NCBI GenBank assembly: GCA_903861145.1
Contig: CAIOTH010000113.1
Location: 1 to 64,000, forward strand
DNA from: an uncultured Bacteroidota bacterium
GTDB taxonomy: Bacteria; Bacteroidota; Bacteroidia; Chitinophagales; LD1
Reading direction: 5' to 3'
Length of the DNA: 64,000 nt
Shown here: in pieces, positions 1 through 8,950 of the stretch
Numbering within the stretch: position 1 is the stretch's first letter
Layout: each line of letters starts with the position of its first letter
The notes under the pieces: generated by a model
Told to the model about the DNA's origin: nothing
The model's database searches: none
Seen by the model: the letters and a program-made list of their open reading frames with translations, nothing else
Made by a program: the position numbers and the translations under genes

Positions 1-25
1 ATATAATAATTTATTTTTTATATAT

Positions 26-1243
26 TTATGCCATCCAGGTGCGTAAACTTTCGGGTAGTTTGGCAGAAACCCAGTCCCACACATCCCAACCTTTTTGGCC
101 GAAGCTGTGGTAGATGTGAATGAATGCCGGGGTGTGGCGGGTTAAAAAGGCATCGTCAGTTATTTGGTTGTTGGGTTTATCAAGCATTAAACGCGTGCTG
201 GTTATATCGGCAATGAAGTTGTATTTTTTAGACAGTAGGGGTGCTCCCTGCAAACCAAATTGCCATGCAGTGGCTATGAGCGTTCCCTGGTCGCGGGTTT
301 TCCATTTGGGGTCAGTAAAAATATCAAGCGTTTTTTGGTGCCATGCCTCTAAAAACGGGTGGCTGGCATCGTCAAACAGAAAAACACCACCGTTCCAGTG
401 CTGCCAGTTTTCATCCTTAATTGTTATGCCAAATTTTGTTGCTATATATTCTTTAAGGTGATTACAGGTTAGCTGGTAAATGTCTTCGCCGCGGGGGCCA
501 AGCCACCGGTACTTCAGGTAACTCCACCGAAGGTCGCTATTCTTTTCAATTTGTTTAATAACCTGGTCGCCTATGTCATATAAAATTGGCTTGCCCTGGC
601 TATCGAACCAATAGCGGTCTTTTTTGTGGTAGAAGGTATCGTGGTCTAACTTAAATGCTTTGGGAGATAGCATAAAACGGAAGGCCGTAAGCAAGTAACC
701 GGCGCGGTTGCGCTTGATAAAGACGAGTTTCTTTTGAAGCTCTTTTTGCTTTTCGACCTGAGTAGCATCGGTAACCTGTGTGTTGCTATCGAACTTCTCG
801 CGCAGTTCATTTAGCTGATGAATGTGCTTTGTGTTTTGCTCAATACAATCGCAATGCACTGCATTGGGGCTGAAGAGGGGCATAAGGCAGTGGTCGGGGG
901 CAAAGGTTATGACGGAGTTCTTCTGGCTGAAAATGGTGTCTGCCTCGTTGCTGCAAGCAATTACGTCGGTATCGAGATAGCAATAGAGATTGCCTTTAGG
1001 TAGAAACTTATGCAGACCGGTTTTAAGATATATGCTTGCCTGGTGATGATTGAAATGAACCGGTGTTTGAATGTTGATGATATTATCATGCACCACCTCC
1101 GTTTCGTTACGCGATTGGTCGGTAACGATTACAATGCCGGCTTTGGAAAAGTGCCTGAGTGCCGCCAGAGAAAAGTGCAGGGTTTCTACATGTTCGCGGG
1201 TGCCGCACACAACAAAAACAAAGGTGTTCTTTCTAATATCCAT
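26..1243 (-). CDS. GT-A-like glycosyltransferase, paralogue A
   Basis: A 405-residue cytoplasmic protein without signal peptide or membrane segment. It starts with a hydrophobic strand (FVFVVCGTREH) and has an Asp-Thr-Asp motif at residues 91-93 in the context YCYLDTDV, the expected nucleotide-sugar/metal site of a GT-A fold. Later it has WNGGVFLF (283-290) and RDQG (317-320), as in glycosyltransferases that scan for an acceptor near the sugar donor. The next gene upstream on the same strand is a full-length paralogue, and a methyltransferase precedes that, so the three probably form one operon. Donor and acceptor are unknown. Family call is by motif only; a nucleotidyl-sugar transferase role in glycan assembly is inferred from context. 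Confidence 0.7.
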   Translation of the reverse strand: MDIRKNTFVFVVCGTREHVETLHFSLAALRHFSKAGIVIVTDQSRNETEVVHDNIINIQTPVHFNHHQASIYLKTGLHKFLPKGNLYCYLDTDVIACSNEADTIFSQKNSVITFAPDHCLMPLFSPNAVHCDCIEQNTKHIHQLNELREKFDSNTQVTDATQVEKQKELQKKLVFIKRNRAGYLLTAFRFMLSPKAFKLDHDTFYHKKDRYWFDSQGKPILYDIGDQVIKQIEKNSDLRWSYLKYRWLGPRGEDIYQLTCNHLKEYIATKFGITIKDENWQHWNGGVFLFDDASHPFLEAWHQKTLDIFTDPKWKTRDQGTLIATAWQFGLQGAPLLSKKYNFIADITSTRLMLDKPNNQITDDAFLTRHTPAFIHIYHSFGQKGWDVWDWVSAKLPESLRTWMA

Positions 1244-1274
1244 TAACCGTTTTTCGCAGTAAAGGCTCCGGGCC

Positions 1275-2480
1275 TTAGGTTTTAACGCTCTTTAATTTCA
1301 AATCGATCCAATCCCAAACCTCCCATCCTTTCACGCCAAAATGGTGGAATACGTGAATAAACGCGGGCTCATATTTATCTACCAAAGCATTATCGGAAAT
1401 AGCACTTTTATCGGCGCTAATCATTAAAGCCGGGTTATAAAAGTAAGCAATGAAGTTGAACTTTTTTGACAGTAGCGTGGAGTTACGGAGGCCAAGTTGC
1501 CATACTGTAGCAATTAAGGTTCCCTGGTCGCGGGTTTGCCAGTAGGGGTCTATAAATATCTCAAGTGTATTTTGATGCCATGCCTGCATAAATTCATGGC
1601 TGGTATCATTAAACAAAAACACGCCACCGTTCCAGTGCTGCCAATATTCATTTATTGCAATATTAAACCTAGTAGCAATGGCATCTTTTAAGTGATCGCA
1701 CTCCAGCAATTGAATGTCTTTGCCTTCGGGGCTTCGCCAGCGGCGTTTAAGCCTGCTCCAACGCCAGGCAGTGCTTTGTTCAATCTGTTTAATCACACCG
1801 CTTGGTACCTCGTAAAGAATGACATTGCCGGCAACATCGGTCCAGTGATTATTTGACCGATGGTAGAAATAGTCTTTGTTCAACGCAAAAATGCCGGGTG
1901 AAAGCAAATAGCGAATGGCGGAAAGTAGAAGTTTGATATAACTGTGTTTAATTATTTCGAGTTGTCGCTTTAATCGCCTTTGCTTTTGCAACAATACAGG
2001 GTCAGTTACCTGATCATGGTAGCCAAATTTTGCCAGTAAAGCTTGTATTTCCCTACGGTCGCTTTGGTTCTTTTCAGCACAACCGCAATTTACTGCATGC
2101 GGGCTGAACTGGCGCAAACTGCAATGGTCGGCTGCAAAGGTTATTGCCCCCTTCTTTTGATTAAACACATCATCTACTTCTTTGCTCAGAGCAACTACGT
2201 CTGTATCCAAATAGCAATAGTTAAACCCTTTAGGTACAAAATTATGGAGACCAGTTTTTAGGTAAATAGCTGACTGTTGATTGTTTAAATGGGCCGGTGC
2301 CGATACGTTAAGCACTCGTGTGTGCTTAACAGGTATTTCATTTCTTGATTGATCGGTTACAACCAGTATTTCAAACGAGGTAAATTGCTTTAACGCCTCC
2401 AGAGAAAAATGGAGTGTATCGATATGCTCTCGTGCACCACATACCACAAAAACAAACCTGTTATTGCCTGGAGCCATCAT
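1275..2480 (-). CDS. GT-A-like glycosyltransferase, paralogue B
   Basis: A 401-residue paralogue of the following gene, collinear over its whole length: the same N-terminal strand, LDTD at residues 91-94, WQHWNGGVFLFND, and TRDQGTLIATVWQ. Two ATG codons stand in tandem (2480 and 2477), so either may be the start. The gene lies immediately behind the methyltransferase stop (2482) and 31 bases before the next start, which suggests one transcript. The two copies differ throughout, so this is an old duplication and probably gives two glycosidic linkages rather than redundancy. Sugar specificity cannot be read from the sequence. Confidence 0.7.
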   Translation of the reverse strand: MMAPGNNRFVFVVCGAREHIDTLHFSLEALKQFTSFEILVVTDQSRNEIPVKHTRVLNVSAPAHLNNQQSAIYLKTGLHNFVPKGFNYCYLDTDVVALSKEVDDVFNQKKGAITFAADHCSLRQFSPHAVNCGCAEKNQSDRREIQALLAKFGYHDQVTDPVLLQKQRRLKRQLEIIKHSYIKLLLSAIRYLLSPGIFALNKDYFYHRSNNHWTDVAGNVILYEVPSGVIKQIEQSTAWRWSRLKRRWRSPEGKDIQLLECDHLKDAIATRFNIAINEYWQHWNGGVFLFNDTSHEFMQAWHQNTLEIFIDPYWQTRDQGTLIATVWQLGLRNSTLLSKKFNFIAYFYNPALMISADKSAISDNALVDKYEPAFIHVFHHFGVKGWEVWDWIDLKLKSVKT

Positions 2481-2481
2481 A

Positions 2482-3378
2482 TTATTTTACCGGGCTATCA
2501 ATTATTTCAGGACGGTTCAAAAAGTAAAGATGCTTTTGTTGGCTAATATCGAAAGGTGGCTTCATCGCCTTTATTTCATAAAAGTCAACAGGGAAAATGT
2601 AGTCTTCCCAACTAATAATTTTTGCTATATCAAACAATTCCTGGAAATTATTTGATATAGTTAGGTGTTCAAACTCGCCCACCTTTATATCGGGAGTTTT
2701 TACAAAAAGTATAATAAAATTTAAGCGGCGAAGTGCGGCCAAAACCTCGTGCAAGTCGGCTACATGGTAACAATAAGCTTTGTCTATTTCCGCAACAATT
2801 TTGTCAATACGCTTTCCATCTTCAGCGTTGGGGTGTTCGCGCTTAAACAGGTCTTTAATGTATAAAACGCCACCGGGCTTTAGAACTTTGAGGGCCTTTT
2901 CAATCAATAAGGGCTTATTGTTTGAATGCCCAAACGATTCAAGAAAAACAACGCGGTCAAAAACTTCAGGGCCATATAATTCATCTATTAAATGGTAATC
3001 GCCTTGCGTGAAATGCGTTTTGCCAATAAGGGTTTGTGAGGGTTTGGCAGCGTTGGCCTTTTGAACCTGAAGTTCGGAAATCGTAACACCCTCCACATCC
3101 ACATTTAGCTTTGAGGCAAAGTATGAAGCGGGGCCACCTATGCCGCAGCCTGCGTCCAAAATTTTTTGTCCGTCCTTCAATTCTGCGTTTTGAATTGTGT
3201 AGTCCAGGTAATCGTAAACGTTGTTAGTTCTAAATGCTTGTATAATATCGCCGTATACTTCAATAAATTTATCGGTGTTTTTGTTATAAAACTCGCCCAC
3301 CTTTGCTGAGTTAAGAGCCACAGTTTTTGTTTGTGAGGGGCCTTGAGATTTAAACAGGTTAAGTATCTTCTTCAACAT
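2482..3378 (-). CDS. Class I SAM-dependent methyltransferase
   Basis: About 298 residues. Motif I is ILDAGCGIGG at residues 73-82, a classic Rossmann-fold SAM-binding loop. Acidic and hydrophobic strands characteristic of motifs II-IV follow (for example VLKPGGVLYIKDLF around 155-170). The closest recognisable type is the small-molecule/sterol/cyclopropane-type methyltransferase set rather than an RNA or protein one. I start it at ATG 3378; an in-frame TTG exists at 3390. It heads the three-gene minus-strand group with the two glycosyltransferases, so methylation of a sugar or lipid carrier is the natural guess. In ABC-exported O-antigens a terminal methyl group can act as a stop signal, but nothing here proves that role. 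Confidence 0.75.
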   Translation of the reverse strand: MLKKILNLFKSQGPSQTKTVALNSAKVGEFYNKNTDKFIEVYGDIIQAFRTNNVYDYLDYTIQNAELKDGQKILDAGCGIGGPASYFASKLNVDVEGVTISELQVQKANAAKPSQTLIGKTHFTQGDYHLIDELYGPEVFDRVVFLESFGHSNNKPLLIEKALKVLKPGGVLYIKDLFKREHPNAEDGKRIDKIVAEIDKAYCYHVADLHEVLAALRRLNFIILFVKTPDIKVGEFEHLTISNNFQELFDIAKIISWEDYIFPVDFYEIKAMKPPFDISQQKHLYFLNRPEIIDSPVK

Positions 3379-3593
3379 GATGTAAAACAAATTAAATACC
3401 CGGCAATAATAGTAAGAAGCGTATAACCTCCCGCATAAATTGTTTGAGCCGATTTGATGCGGAATTTAGTTAAGATATTTTTCCGCACCCTGATGATAAC
3501 TTGATACTCTTTTACAACCGAAGGTTGCCCGAAATTTTGTTATTTTGTATTGCTGATTTTAGCTAATAAAACAGCAGATTAAATTATGATTGA

Positions 3594-4424
3594 GTGAAGT
3601 TAGCTGAGCTAAAAAATCAAAGCGACGAGAGTTCGCTTAACAAGAATGGTTTTATTCTTTTCAGAAATTTTTTGACCGCCGAAGAGGTGGCTGAATTATT
3701 TGCGCTTTATAAAAGTTTGCACAAAAATGCTGACAGGGATAAGGGCATGTGGAACAGCTTAAACGATATTTTGCCCGAAGACGGGTTATATGTAAGCGAA
3801 AAAATTTTGGAAAAGCTTCGTCCCAAGCTGAATGAGTTATTTGTTTCGTACTGTGCGCCTATAGCTACTTTCATGTCGAAAAACTGTAATCCCAACAGCA
3901 CCTGCGACCTGCACCGGGATTTTAGCATACTTAACGAAAATGAATTTCAGTATCGCAACATTTGGATACCGTTGATTTCGACAACGCAAAACAATGGTGC
4001 ATTATATGTGTTACGCGGCAGCAATCATGTTTTTGATTATGTGCTGCCTTTGTTTAGCCCGTGGCCCTATAAAAACATGCAAAATGAACTGTTTCCAATG
4101 GTGGAAACCATTGACGCGGGGGCCGGCGATTTGGTGATATACCTGGATAAAACCCTGCACGGCTCGCACATCAATTTCTCTAACGATTCACGACCGGTTG
4201 TTCATTTTGGGGCTTTGCACCCGGATGTTGAATTGCAGTTTTACAACCTGGATGAAAAGAAGGAAAATGTAAGAGTTTATGCCGTGCCCTCGCGCTTTTA
4301 TTTTGATAAGGATTTTTCGCGTGTTGAAAGCAAATACCCTTTTGTTCGCGAATTTAAATTTGAACCTCCTCCCCTAAAAGTTGCCGAGGTTGTAGAAAAA
4401 CTAAAGGAATATAGCCCGGTTTAA
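3594..4424 (+). CDS. PhyH-family Fe(II)/2-oxoglutarate oxygenase 1
   Basis: 276 residues of phytanoyl-CoA-dioxygenase type, a double-stranded beta-helix oxygenase that uses Fe(II), O2 and 2-oxoglutarate. The metal triad is visible: His107 and Asp109 in LHRDF, and His189. Arg200, eleven residues after the distal His, is in the position that binds 2-oxoglutarate. The N-terminal NGFILFRNFL segment is typical of the family. The start is GTG at 3594; the nearby ATG 3586 runs into TGA after three codons, and the next in-frame ATG would cut off the family's N-terminal strand. It is convergent with the radical SAM gene (6 bases apart). It is the most divergent PhyH member here (HRD rather than HQD). 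Substrate unknown. Confidence 0.8.
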   Translation: MKLAELKNQSDESSLNKNGFILFRNFLTAEEVAELFALYKSLHKNADRDKGMWNSLNDILPEDGLYVSEKILEKLRPKLNELFVSYCAPIATFMSKNCNPNSTCDLHRDFSILNENEFQYRNIWIPLISTTQNNGALYVLRGSNHVFDYVLPLFSPWPYKNMQNELFPMVETIDAGAGDLVIYLDKTLHGSHINFSNDSRPVVHFGALHPDVELQFYNLDEKKENVRVYAVPSRFYFDKDFSRVESKYPFVREFKFEPPPLKVAEVVEKLKEYSPV

Positions 4425-4430
4425 TTAGTA

Positions 4431-5912
4431 TCAATACTCCTCTTCTGCAGTAACCTTGTTATCTAACAGCCGTTGACTTTGGTTAACTAAATATTCAACG
4501 GTGTTTCTCTTAAATGATTCAACTATAACGTTCGCCGGCCAACGACAAGCGTTTCGTAACAATAGTTCTTTGGCTTGTTGATCGGGACGAATATTTATAA
4601 CAACATTAAATTTACCCATAATATCATTGTAAGTCAATTCCTTTTCTTCCTCCGAATAGGCCAGGCCCGCAAGATGCGATTTTAGCTTGCTTTGAAAATA
4701 GGGGTATAGTTCTGTTTCAGATAAAAGTGCCACGCGGTTTTCTTCCTCTTTCTGTTGTATTTCTGCAGTTCTATCGGCTTCAGCCCATTGCTTAACCACT
4801 GCCGTAAAGTATTCATAATGCGCCACGTTTGCTTTTTGGATAACTGTTTGTGCACTGAATTTATGCCCGGCCAGGTATTCGTAAATTTCCTTAATCTGTT
4901 CCGCCGGTAAATTATCAAGGGCATATTTTTTAGGATACCATACTTTATGAAAAGTAGCTACGGCATTCATACCATTACAGAAGTTTACAAAATCAGGTAA
5001 TTCCCTCCAATTTTGCCGCATTACACAGGTAGAAATGCTAAACTTCATTTTCTTGTTTCTGCTATATTCCTGGAAATATTGGATGTTTTCCATTACCCTG
5101 TCAAAATTGGCATTCAATCGAATTGCCTCGTATGTCTCTTTTTTTAATGAGTCAAGCGATACCCCAATTTGGAAATTACCTCTACTCAAAAAGTCCTTAA
5201 TACGTGCATTCAAATAACTCCCGTTGGTTTGAACCATGATAACACATTTGGGGTTCTTTTCAATTATCATTTCCCAAATCTCATAGTTCATGTCAATAGC
5301 AAATGCTTCGCCCGAACCACTAAACCGTGTTTCGTGTAAATAAGGTATGAACTCTTCTAATTGCTTCAAAAAAGCTTTGTCGTAGGGACTGGAAAGCGCT
5401 GGTAATTTCTCCCTGTTTTTCCTGATGAGTGACGAGAACTCTCCTTTGCACATTACACACTCCAGGTTGCATGTGTTGGTCAACAAAAACTCCATCATGC
5501 TGGGATAAATACCTTGTTGCGGCATGTTGTCAAAGTGCCGGGCCCGAACCTCGTTATAACTTCCCATTCTTAAATCCGCTTCGCAAATCTGGCACCCATA
5601 ATTCAGGTTCCAGTCTTTCATATTTTGCCTTAGCGCTTCTGCTTTGGTACTATTCCATATTTCGGAAATACTTTGCTCGGGATACTTACCAATTGAAAAT
5701 TCAAGGTTATGGCAACAAACCCTAACATCGCCAGACTGTGAAAAAAGCATATTTACCGAGGGGGCATAGCAAAAGCTTTGACGGCTGGCACCAGCTAAAC
5801 GACTCTTATTATATTCTCTAATGTTAGTGGTTTCAATTTTACCCGGATTCAAAGGCATTGGCCCCTCCGATATAAATATTTGTTTAATCCTGTCAAGCAC
5901 ATTAATACTCAT
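4431..5912 (-). CDS. Radical SAM enzyme with N-terminal SPASM/twitch-like cysteine region
   Basis: 493 residues. The radical SAM cluster CxxxCxxC is Cys148, Cys152 and Cys155 (NTCNLECVMCKG), followed by a TIM-barrel-like region. A five-Cys region lies in front of it: FCYAPSV (Cys48), RVCCH (Cys66-67) and GCQIC (Cys107, Cys110). This resembles the auxiliary 4Fe-4S binding segment usually placed C-terminally in SPASM/twitch enzymes. The family cleaves SAM to a 5'-deoxyadenosyl radical. Members of this layout occur in glycan and natural-product loci with mostly unknown substrates. The neighbours are PhyH oxygenases, so two oxidative chemistries sit side by side. The substrate could be a sugar nucleotide, a carrier lipid or a peptide; I cannot tell. 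Confidence 0.75.
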   Translation of the reverse strand: MSINVLDRIKQIFISEGPMPLNPGKIETTNIREYNKSRLAGASRQSFCYAPSVNMLFSQSGDVRVCCHNLEFSIGKYPEQSISEIWNSTKAEALRQNMKDWNLNYGCQICEADLRMGSYNEVRARHFDNMPQQGIYPSMMEFLLTNTCNLECVMCKGEFSSLIRKNREKLPALSSPYDKAFLKQLEEFIPYLHETRFSGSGEAFAIDMNYEIWEMIIEKNPKCVIMVQTNGSYLNARIKDFLSRGNFQIGVSLDSLKKETYEAIRLNANFDRVMENIQYFQEYSRNKKMKFSISTCVMRQNWRELPDFVNFCNGMNAVATFHKVWYPKKYALDNLPAEQIKEIYEYLAGHKFSAQTVIQKANVAHYEYFTAVVKQWAEADRTAEIQQKEEENRVALLSETELYPYFQSKLKSHLAGLAYSEEEKELTYNDIMGKFNVVINIRPDQQAKELLLRNACRWPANVIVESFKRNTVEYLVNQSQRLLDNKVTAEEEY

Positions 5913-6037
5913 ACATCCATAAATTTACTTTACACCATTCGAAATTAAGCGATTTAAGCAACTTGCCCCGTGCAAATAAAGAGTGCCGCACAATGACCCG
6001 TGAACCTGCAAAACTTACCAATTTAGCCGATTAGTAC

Positions 6038-6045
6038 TATATTTG
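6038..6045 (+). promoter_or_regulatory. Candidate Bacteroidota -7 element
   Basis: TATATTTG matches the Bacteroidota -7 consensus TAnnTTTG. It lies only 7 bases before ATG 6053, so transcription would begin at or next to the start codon (leaderless). No convincing TTTG is found about 19 bases further upstream, so this is a weak call. Confidence 0.3.
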
Positions 6046-6052
6046 AAAAACG

Positions 6053-7033
6053 ATGTCGGGTAGTTTTTGGCGTAATCTTTTGGGTTCATCAATTAAGAGG
6101 GCCAGTTCATGGCAACCGGTTAAGCAGGTTGTGGTAAAGGATGCTATAATAGCCGATGCCCTGAATAATTTTGGCTATACAGTAGCGGGCAGACTAGAAG
6201 CGACGGCTCTTGAACAGCTCAAAAGCCTTTACCAATCGTTGCATAATTTTCAGAACCCACAGGGCGGTATGTTTTATAGCCTTTACTCTCATGACCTTGT
6301 TTATCGAAAGAAGGTTCACGAAGGCATAGGGCAAATTCTGCGCCCCATTTATGAGTCTCTTTTCACCAATTATAAATCGGTTCTAAACTCTTATATAGTT
6401 AAGGTTAGCGGACCGGAAAGTGAGTTTTCTTTGCACCAGGATTCAACCAGCCTGGATGAAATGAAATACTCATGCCTTAGTGTGTGGATACCATTACAAG
6501 ATACAGACCTGAATAATGGCTGCATGTGTGTAGTGCCGCACAGCCATAAAATGTTTAGCCCATATCGCGACATCTCGTTTCCGCAGCCGTTTGATGCCAT
6601 CAGCGATACAGTGCGCAAATACCTGAAACCCATTGTGCTAAAAGCAGGGGATATTTTACTTTTCGATAACCGGTTGGTTCACAATTCGGTGGTGAACTCT
6701 TCGGGACGTGACCGCGTAGTGGTTATGTCCGGCATCTTTCCGTCTGAGGCCAAAATCATCCGTTGCTACAAGGACACTTCAAAAGCAAATAACTCCATTG
6801 AAATTATTGAGCAGAAAGACGATTTTTTGCTAACCTTCGAAAACTTTTTTCATGACTGCACATGCCGCCCCGAAACCGGCCATAGTGTTGGGTTTGTTGA
6901 TTGGGATACTTCGGAGATGAGCAAAGAAATGTTTTTAAGCCTTTGTTCAAAATACGGGCTGAAGGAGTCGGATTACGAATTGGCAAACCATCTTCGGCAA
7001 GCCATTATAAGCGAGCCCGTGAAGGCCCATTGA
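6053..7033 (+). CDS. PhyH-family Fe(II)/2-oxoglutarate oxygenase 2
   Basis: 326 residues with an N-terminal extension of about 30 residues before the oxygenase core. His128 and Asp130 (SLHQD), distal His210 and Arg221 give a complete Fe(II)/2-oxoglutarate site. The core strand SVWIPLQDTDLNNG is the family's hallmark. A C-terminal tail of about 90 residues (260-326), also found in the later array members, may shape substrate binding. It is followed after 10 bases by the redoxin lipoprotein gene on the same strand. Substrate unknown; surface-glycan tailoring is inferred from the locus. Confidence 0.85.
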   Translation: MSGSFWRNLLGSSIKRASSWQPVKQVVVKDAIIADALNNFGYTVAGRLEATALEQLKSLYQSLHNFQNPQGGMFYSLYSHDLVYRKKVHEGIGQILRPIYESLFTNYKSVLNSYIVKVSGPESEFSLHQDSTSLDEMKYSCLSVWIPLQDTDLNNGCMCVVPHSHKMFSPYRDISFPQPFDAISDTVRKYLKPIVLKAGDILLFDNRLVHNSVVNSSGRDRVVVMSGIFPSEAKIIRCYKDTSKANNSIEIIEQKDDFLLTFENFFHDCTCRPETGHSVGFVDWDTSEMSKEMFLSLCSKYGLKESDYELANHLRQAIISEPVKAH

Positions 7034-7043
7034 AAATAGCACC

Positions 7044-7613
7044 ATGCAATTATTACCTCGCTACATTTGGTTGATTATAGTGGTGCCGTTGCTTCTATAC
7101 TCTTGCAAAGCAGGAAATAAGAACGGAACATATGAGAGCATTATTAAGCAGGCCGGGTTTTCGAATGAGAAAAAACTGCTGGTAGTTGTTTTTATAAATC
7201 CGGAATGCCCCATTACTCAAAAATATACGCGAACACTGAACGAGTTAAGCGATAGTTTGAACGAAAGCACGCTCTTTGTTGGCGTAATACCGGGTAAGCT
7301 TTTTAATGGCCGGAAGATTACAGACTTCAGAAAGGAATTTGCTTTTAAGATTCCGATAATTAAAGATGAGCAGTACGCTATTACTAAAACCCTTTCGGCA
7401 ACGGTTTACCCCGAAGTGGTTTTGTTAAACCAGAAGTCGGAAAAATTGTATAGCGGAAAAATAGATAATTGGTACGAAAGCGTTGGCAACTACCGGGCTG
7501 AACCTACCGAGTTTTATTTGAAAGAAGCGATTAAAGAGTACCTGCATAATGGAACCGTATCTACGAAGAGCACTAAAGCCGTGGGTTGTTTTATTAATTA
7601 TGAACGCAACTAG
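7044..7613 (+). CDS. Redoxin/thioredoxin-fold lipoprotein
   Basis: 189 residues. A hydrophobic N-terminus ends in a lipobox with Cys21 (LLYSC), so it is probably a lipoprotein facing the periplasm. The redoxin core shows VVVFINPECPITQKY with a single peroxidatic-type Cys55 followed by Pro, not CxxC. Near the end is VGCFI (Cys182), the motif that in many planctomycete and Bacteroidota proteins joins a redoxin domain to a cytochrome c/copper monooxygenase unit. Here that second unit is the separate gene at 10014. The last four bases overlap the convergent wzt gene. Likely role: electron or thiol partner of the downstream copper enzyme (inference). Confidence 0.7.
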   Translation: MQLLPRYIWLIIVVPLLLYSCKAGNKNGTYESIIKQAGFSNEKKLLVVVFINPECPITQKYTRTLNELSDSLNESTLFVGVIPGKLFNGRKITDFRKEFAFKIPIIKDEQYAITKTLSATVYPEVVLLNQKSEKLYSGKIDNWYESVGNYRAEPTEFYLKEAIKEYLHNGTVSTKSTKAVGCFINYERN

Positions 7614-8950
7614 TCCTTTTTTTCTACCGACCATTTAACGGCCGGCCTCACGGCCACCTTCATGTTATCGCCTACATAATCTATGTCGCCATCATTGCTT
7701 TTTAACCTGAAGTGAATGTTTTGTGGCAAAATAAACATGCCCATCTGGTTTCTTACCGAACCGATAGATGTTTCTTTCATGGGGTTTTTACCCACGTGAA
7801 GAACGGCATAGTAATTACCTGCTTTTAAAAACCTGGCAGGAATTTCACATGTAAACTCAATCATTCCCGTCTGGCCCTTTCCCTCTTGCGTAAAATCAAT
7901 CCTGTTTTCGTTGTTTAAAGGATGCATCAACAACACCGGTTCATTAAACATATCATGAAGCACCAGCATAATCACGATTGAGTTTTCCTTTTCCGGCTTA
8001 TCAACCAACACCTTCATTTGCACTATCTCCGATATATACAAATGCGCTATATTCCCCTGTTTATTCCCAACAAAAACACTTCGCACTTTAACAATTTCAT
8101 TGCCGGGTGCCTGGTCTGCATTCCATTCCTTTCGCACTCCATCATTGGCATTGTCAATAATGGCGGTAGCACTTCCTGTTTCAATCAACTTACTCTTTTG
8201 ATCTAATTCATAATGCTGTTTTTGGTCAGCATAGTACTCTGCAATCAAATCAAGCGGGGTGCCCATTTTTCTTATCTCCCCCTTGTCAAGCCAAAGGCAG
8301 CGGGTACTTAATTCAAGTATTTCGTTTTTACTGTGAGACACAAAAATGATTGACTTGCCCTTACTTTTTAATTCGCGAAAATGGTCATTGCACTTCATTC
8401 TGAAACTTTCATCTCCAACGGCTAATACCTCATCCAGAATCAAAATATCAGCATCGGTATTAAATGCCACCGAAAATGCCAGCCGCAAAAACATACCATT
8501 TGAGTAGTACTTTACCGGTTGGTCAAAAAAGTCATCTATACCGCTGAAGTTTCTGATTGTTTCTGTTTTCTCAGTAAATCTTGCTTTTGCAATATGGTTT
8601 AGCCGTAAGTGCATCAGGGTATTTTCGCGGCCCGTAAGTTCAGGATGAAAATTACTACCTATTTCAAGTATTGAAATTACACTGCCCCGTATTCTTATCT
8701 CACCTTCGGTGGGTTTGGTTACAGAGCTCAATATCTTAAGTAGCGTGCTTTTCCCCGAACCGTTACTACCTATTATGCCTATTATATCACCCTTCTGTAA
8801 ATCAAAGCTTACATTACGAAGGGCGTAGAATTCTGAGCCTTCGGTTTGGGCATGAACAGCCTTTCCGTTAGATATCTTATACCTTTTCGAAATATTGCTA
8901 ATAGAAATAACCGGAGGGTTATCAACCAGTGTCGGCGTCTCGTTTATCAT
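7610..8950 (-). CDS. wzt: Wzt-like ABC exporter ATPase with glycan-binding C-terminal domain
   Basis: 446 residues. Walker A GSNGSGKST is at 61-69, the signature region YSNGMFLRLAFS at 149-160, Walker B ILILDEVLAVGD at 169-180, and the switch His at 206. This order and the deviating signature are typical of Wzt/TagH polysaccharide exporters. A second domain of about 170 residues (roughly 275-445, beta-rich) corresponds to the Wzt carbohydrate-binding domain, which in known O-antigen systems recognises a terminal modification on the chain before export. The permease partner is the Wzm gene at 21397, 12 kb away. It overlaps the upstream PhyH gene by 4 bases, implying translational coupling. Confidence 0.9.
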   Translation of the reverse strand: MINETPTLVDNPPVISISNISKRYKISNGKAVHAQTEGSEFYALRNVSFDLQKGDIIGIIGSNGSGKSTLLKILSSVTKPTEGEIRIRGSVISILEIGSNFHPELTGRENTLMHLRLNHIAKARFTEKTETIRNFSGIDDFFDQPVKYYSNGMFLRLAFSVAFNTDADILILDEVLAVGDESFRMKCNDHFRELKSKGKSIIFVSHSKNEILELSTRCLWLDKGEIRKMGTPLDLIAEYYADQKQHYELDQKSKLIETGSATAIIDNANDGVRKEWNADQAPGNEIVKVRSVFVGNKQGNIAHLYISEIVQMKVLVDKPEKENSIVIMLVLHDMFNEPVLLMHPLNNENRIDFTQEGKGQTGMIEFTCEIPARFLKAGNYYAVLHVGKNPMKETSIGSVRNQMGMFILPQNIHFRLKSNDGDIDYVGDNMKVAVRPAVKWSVEKKD

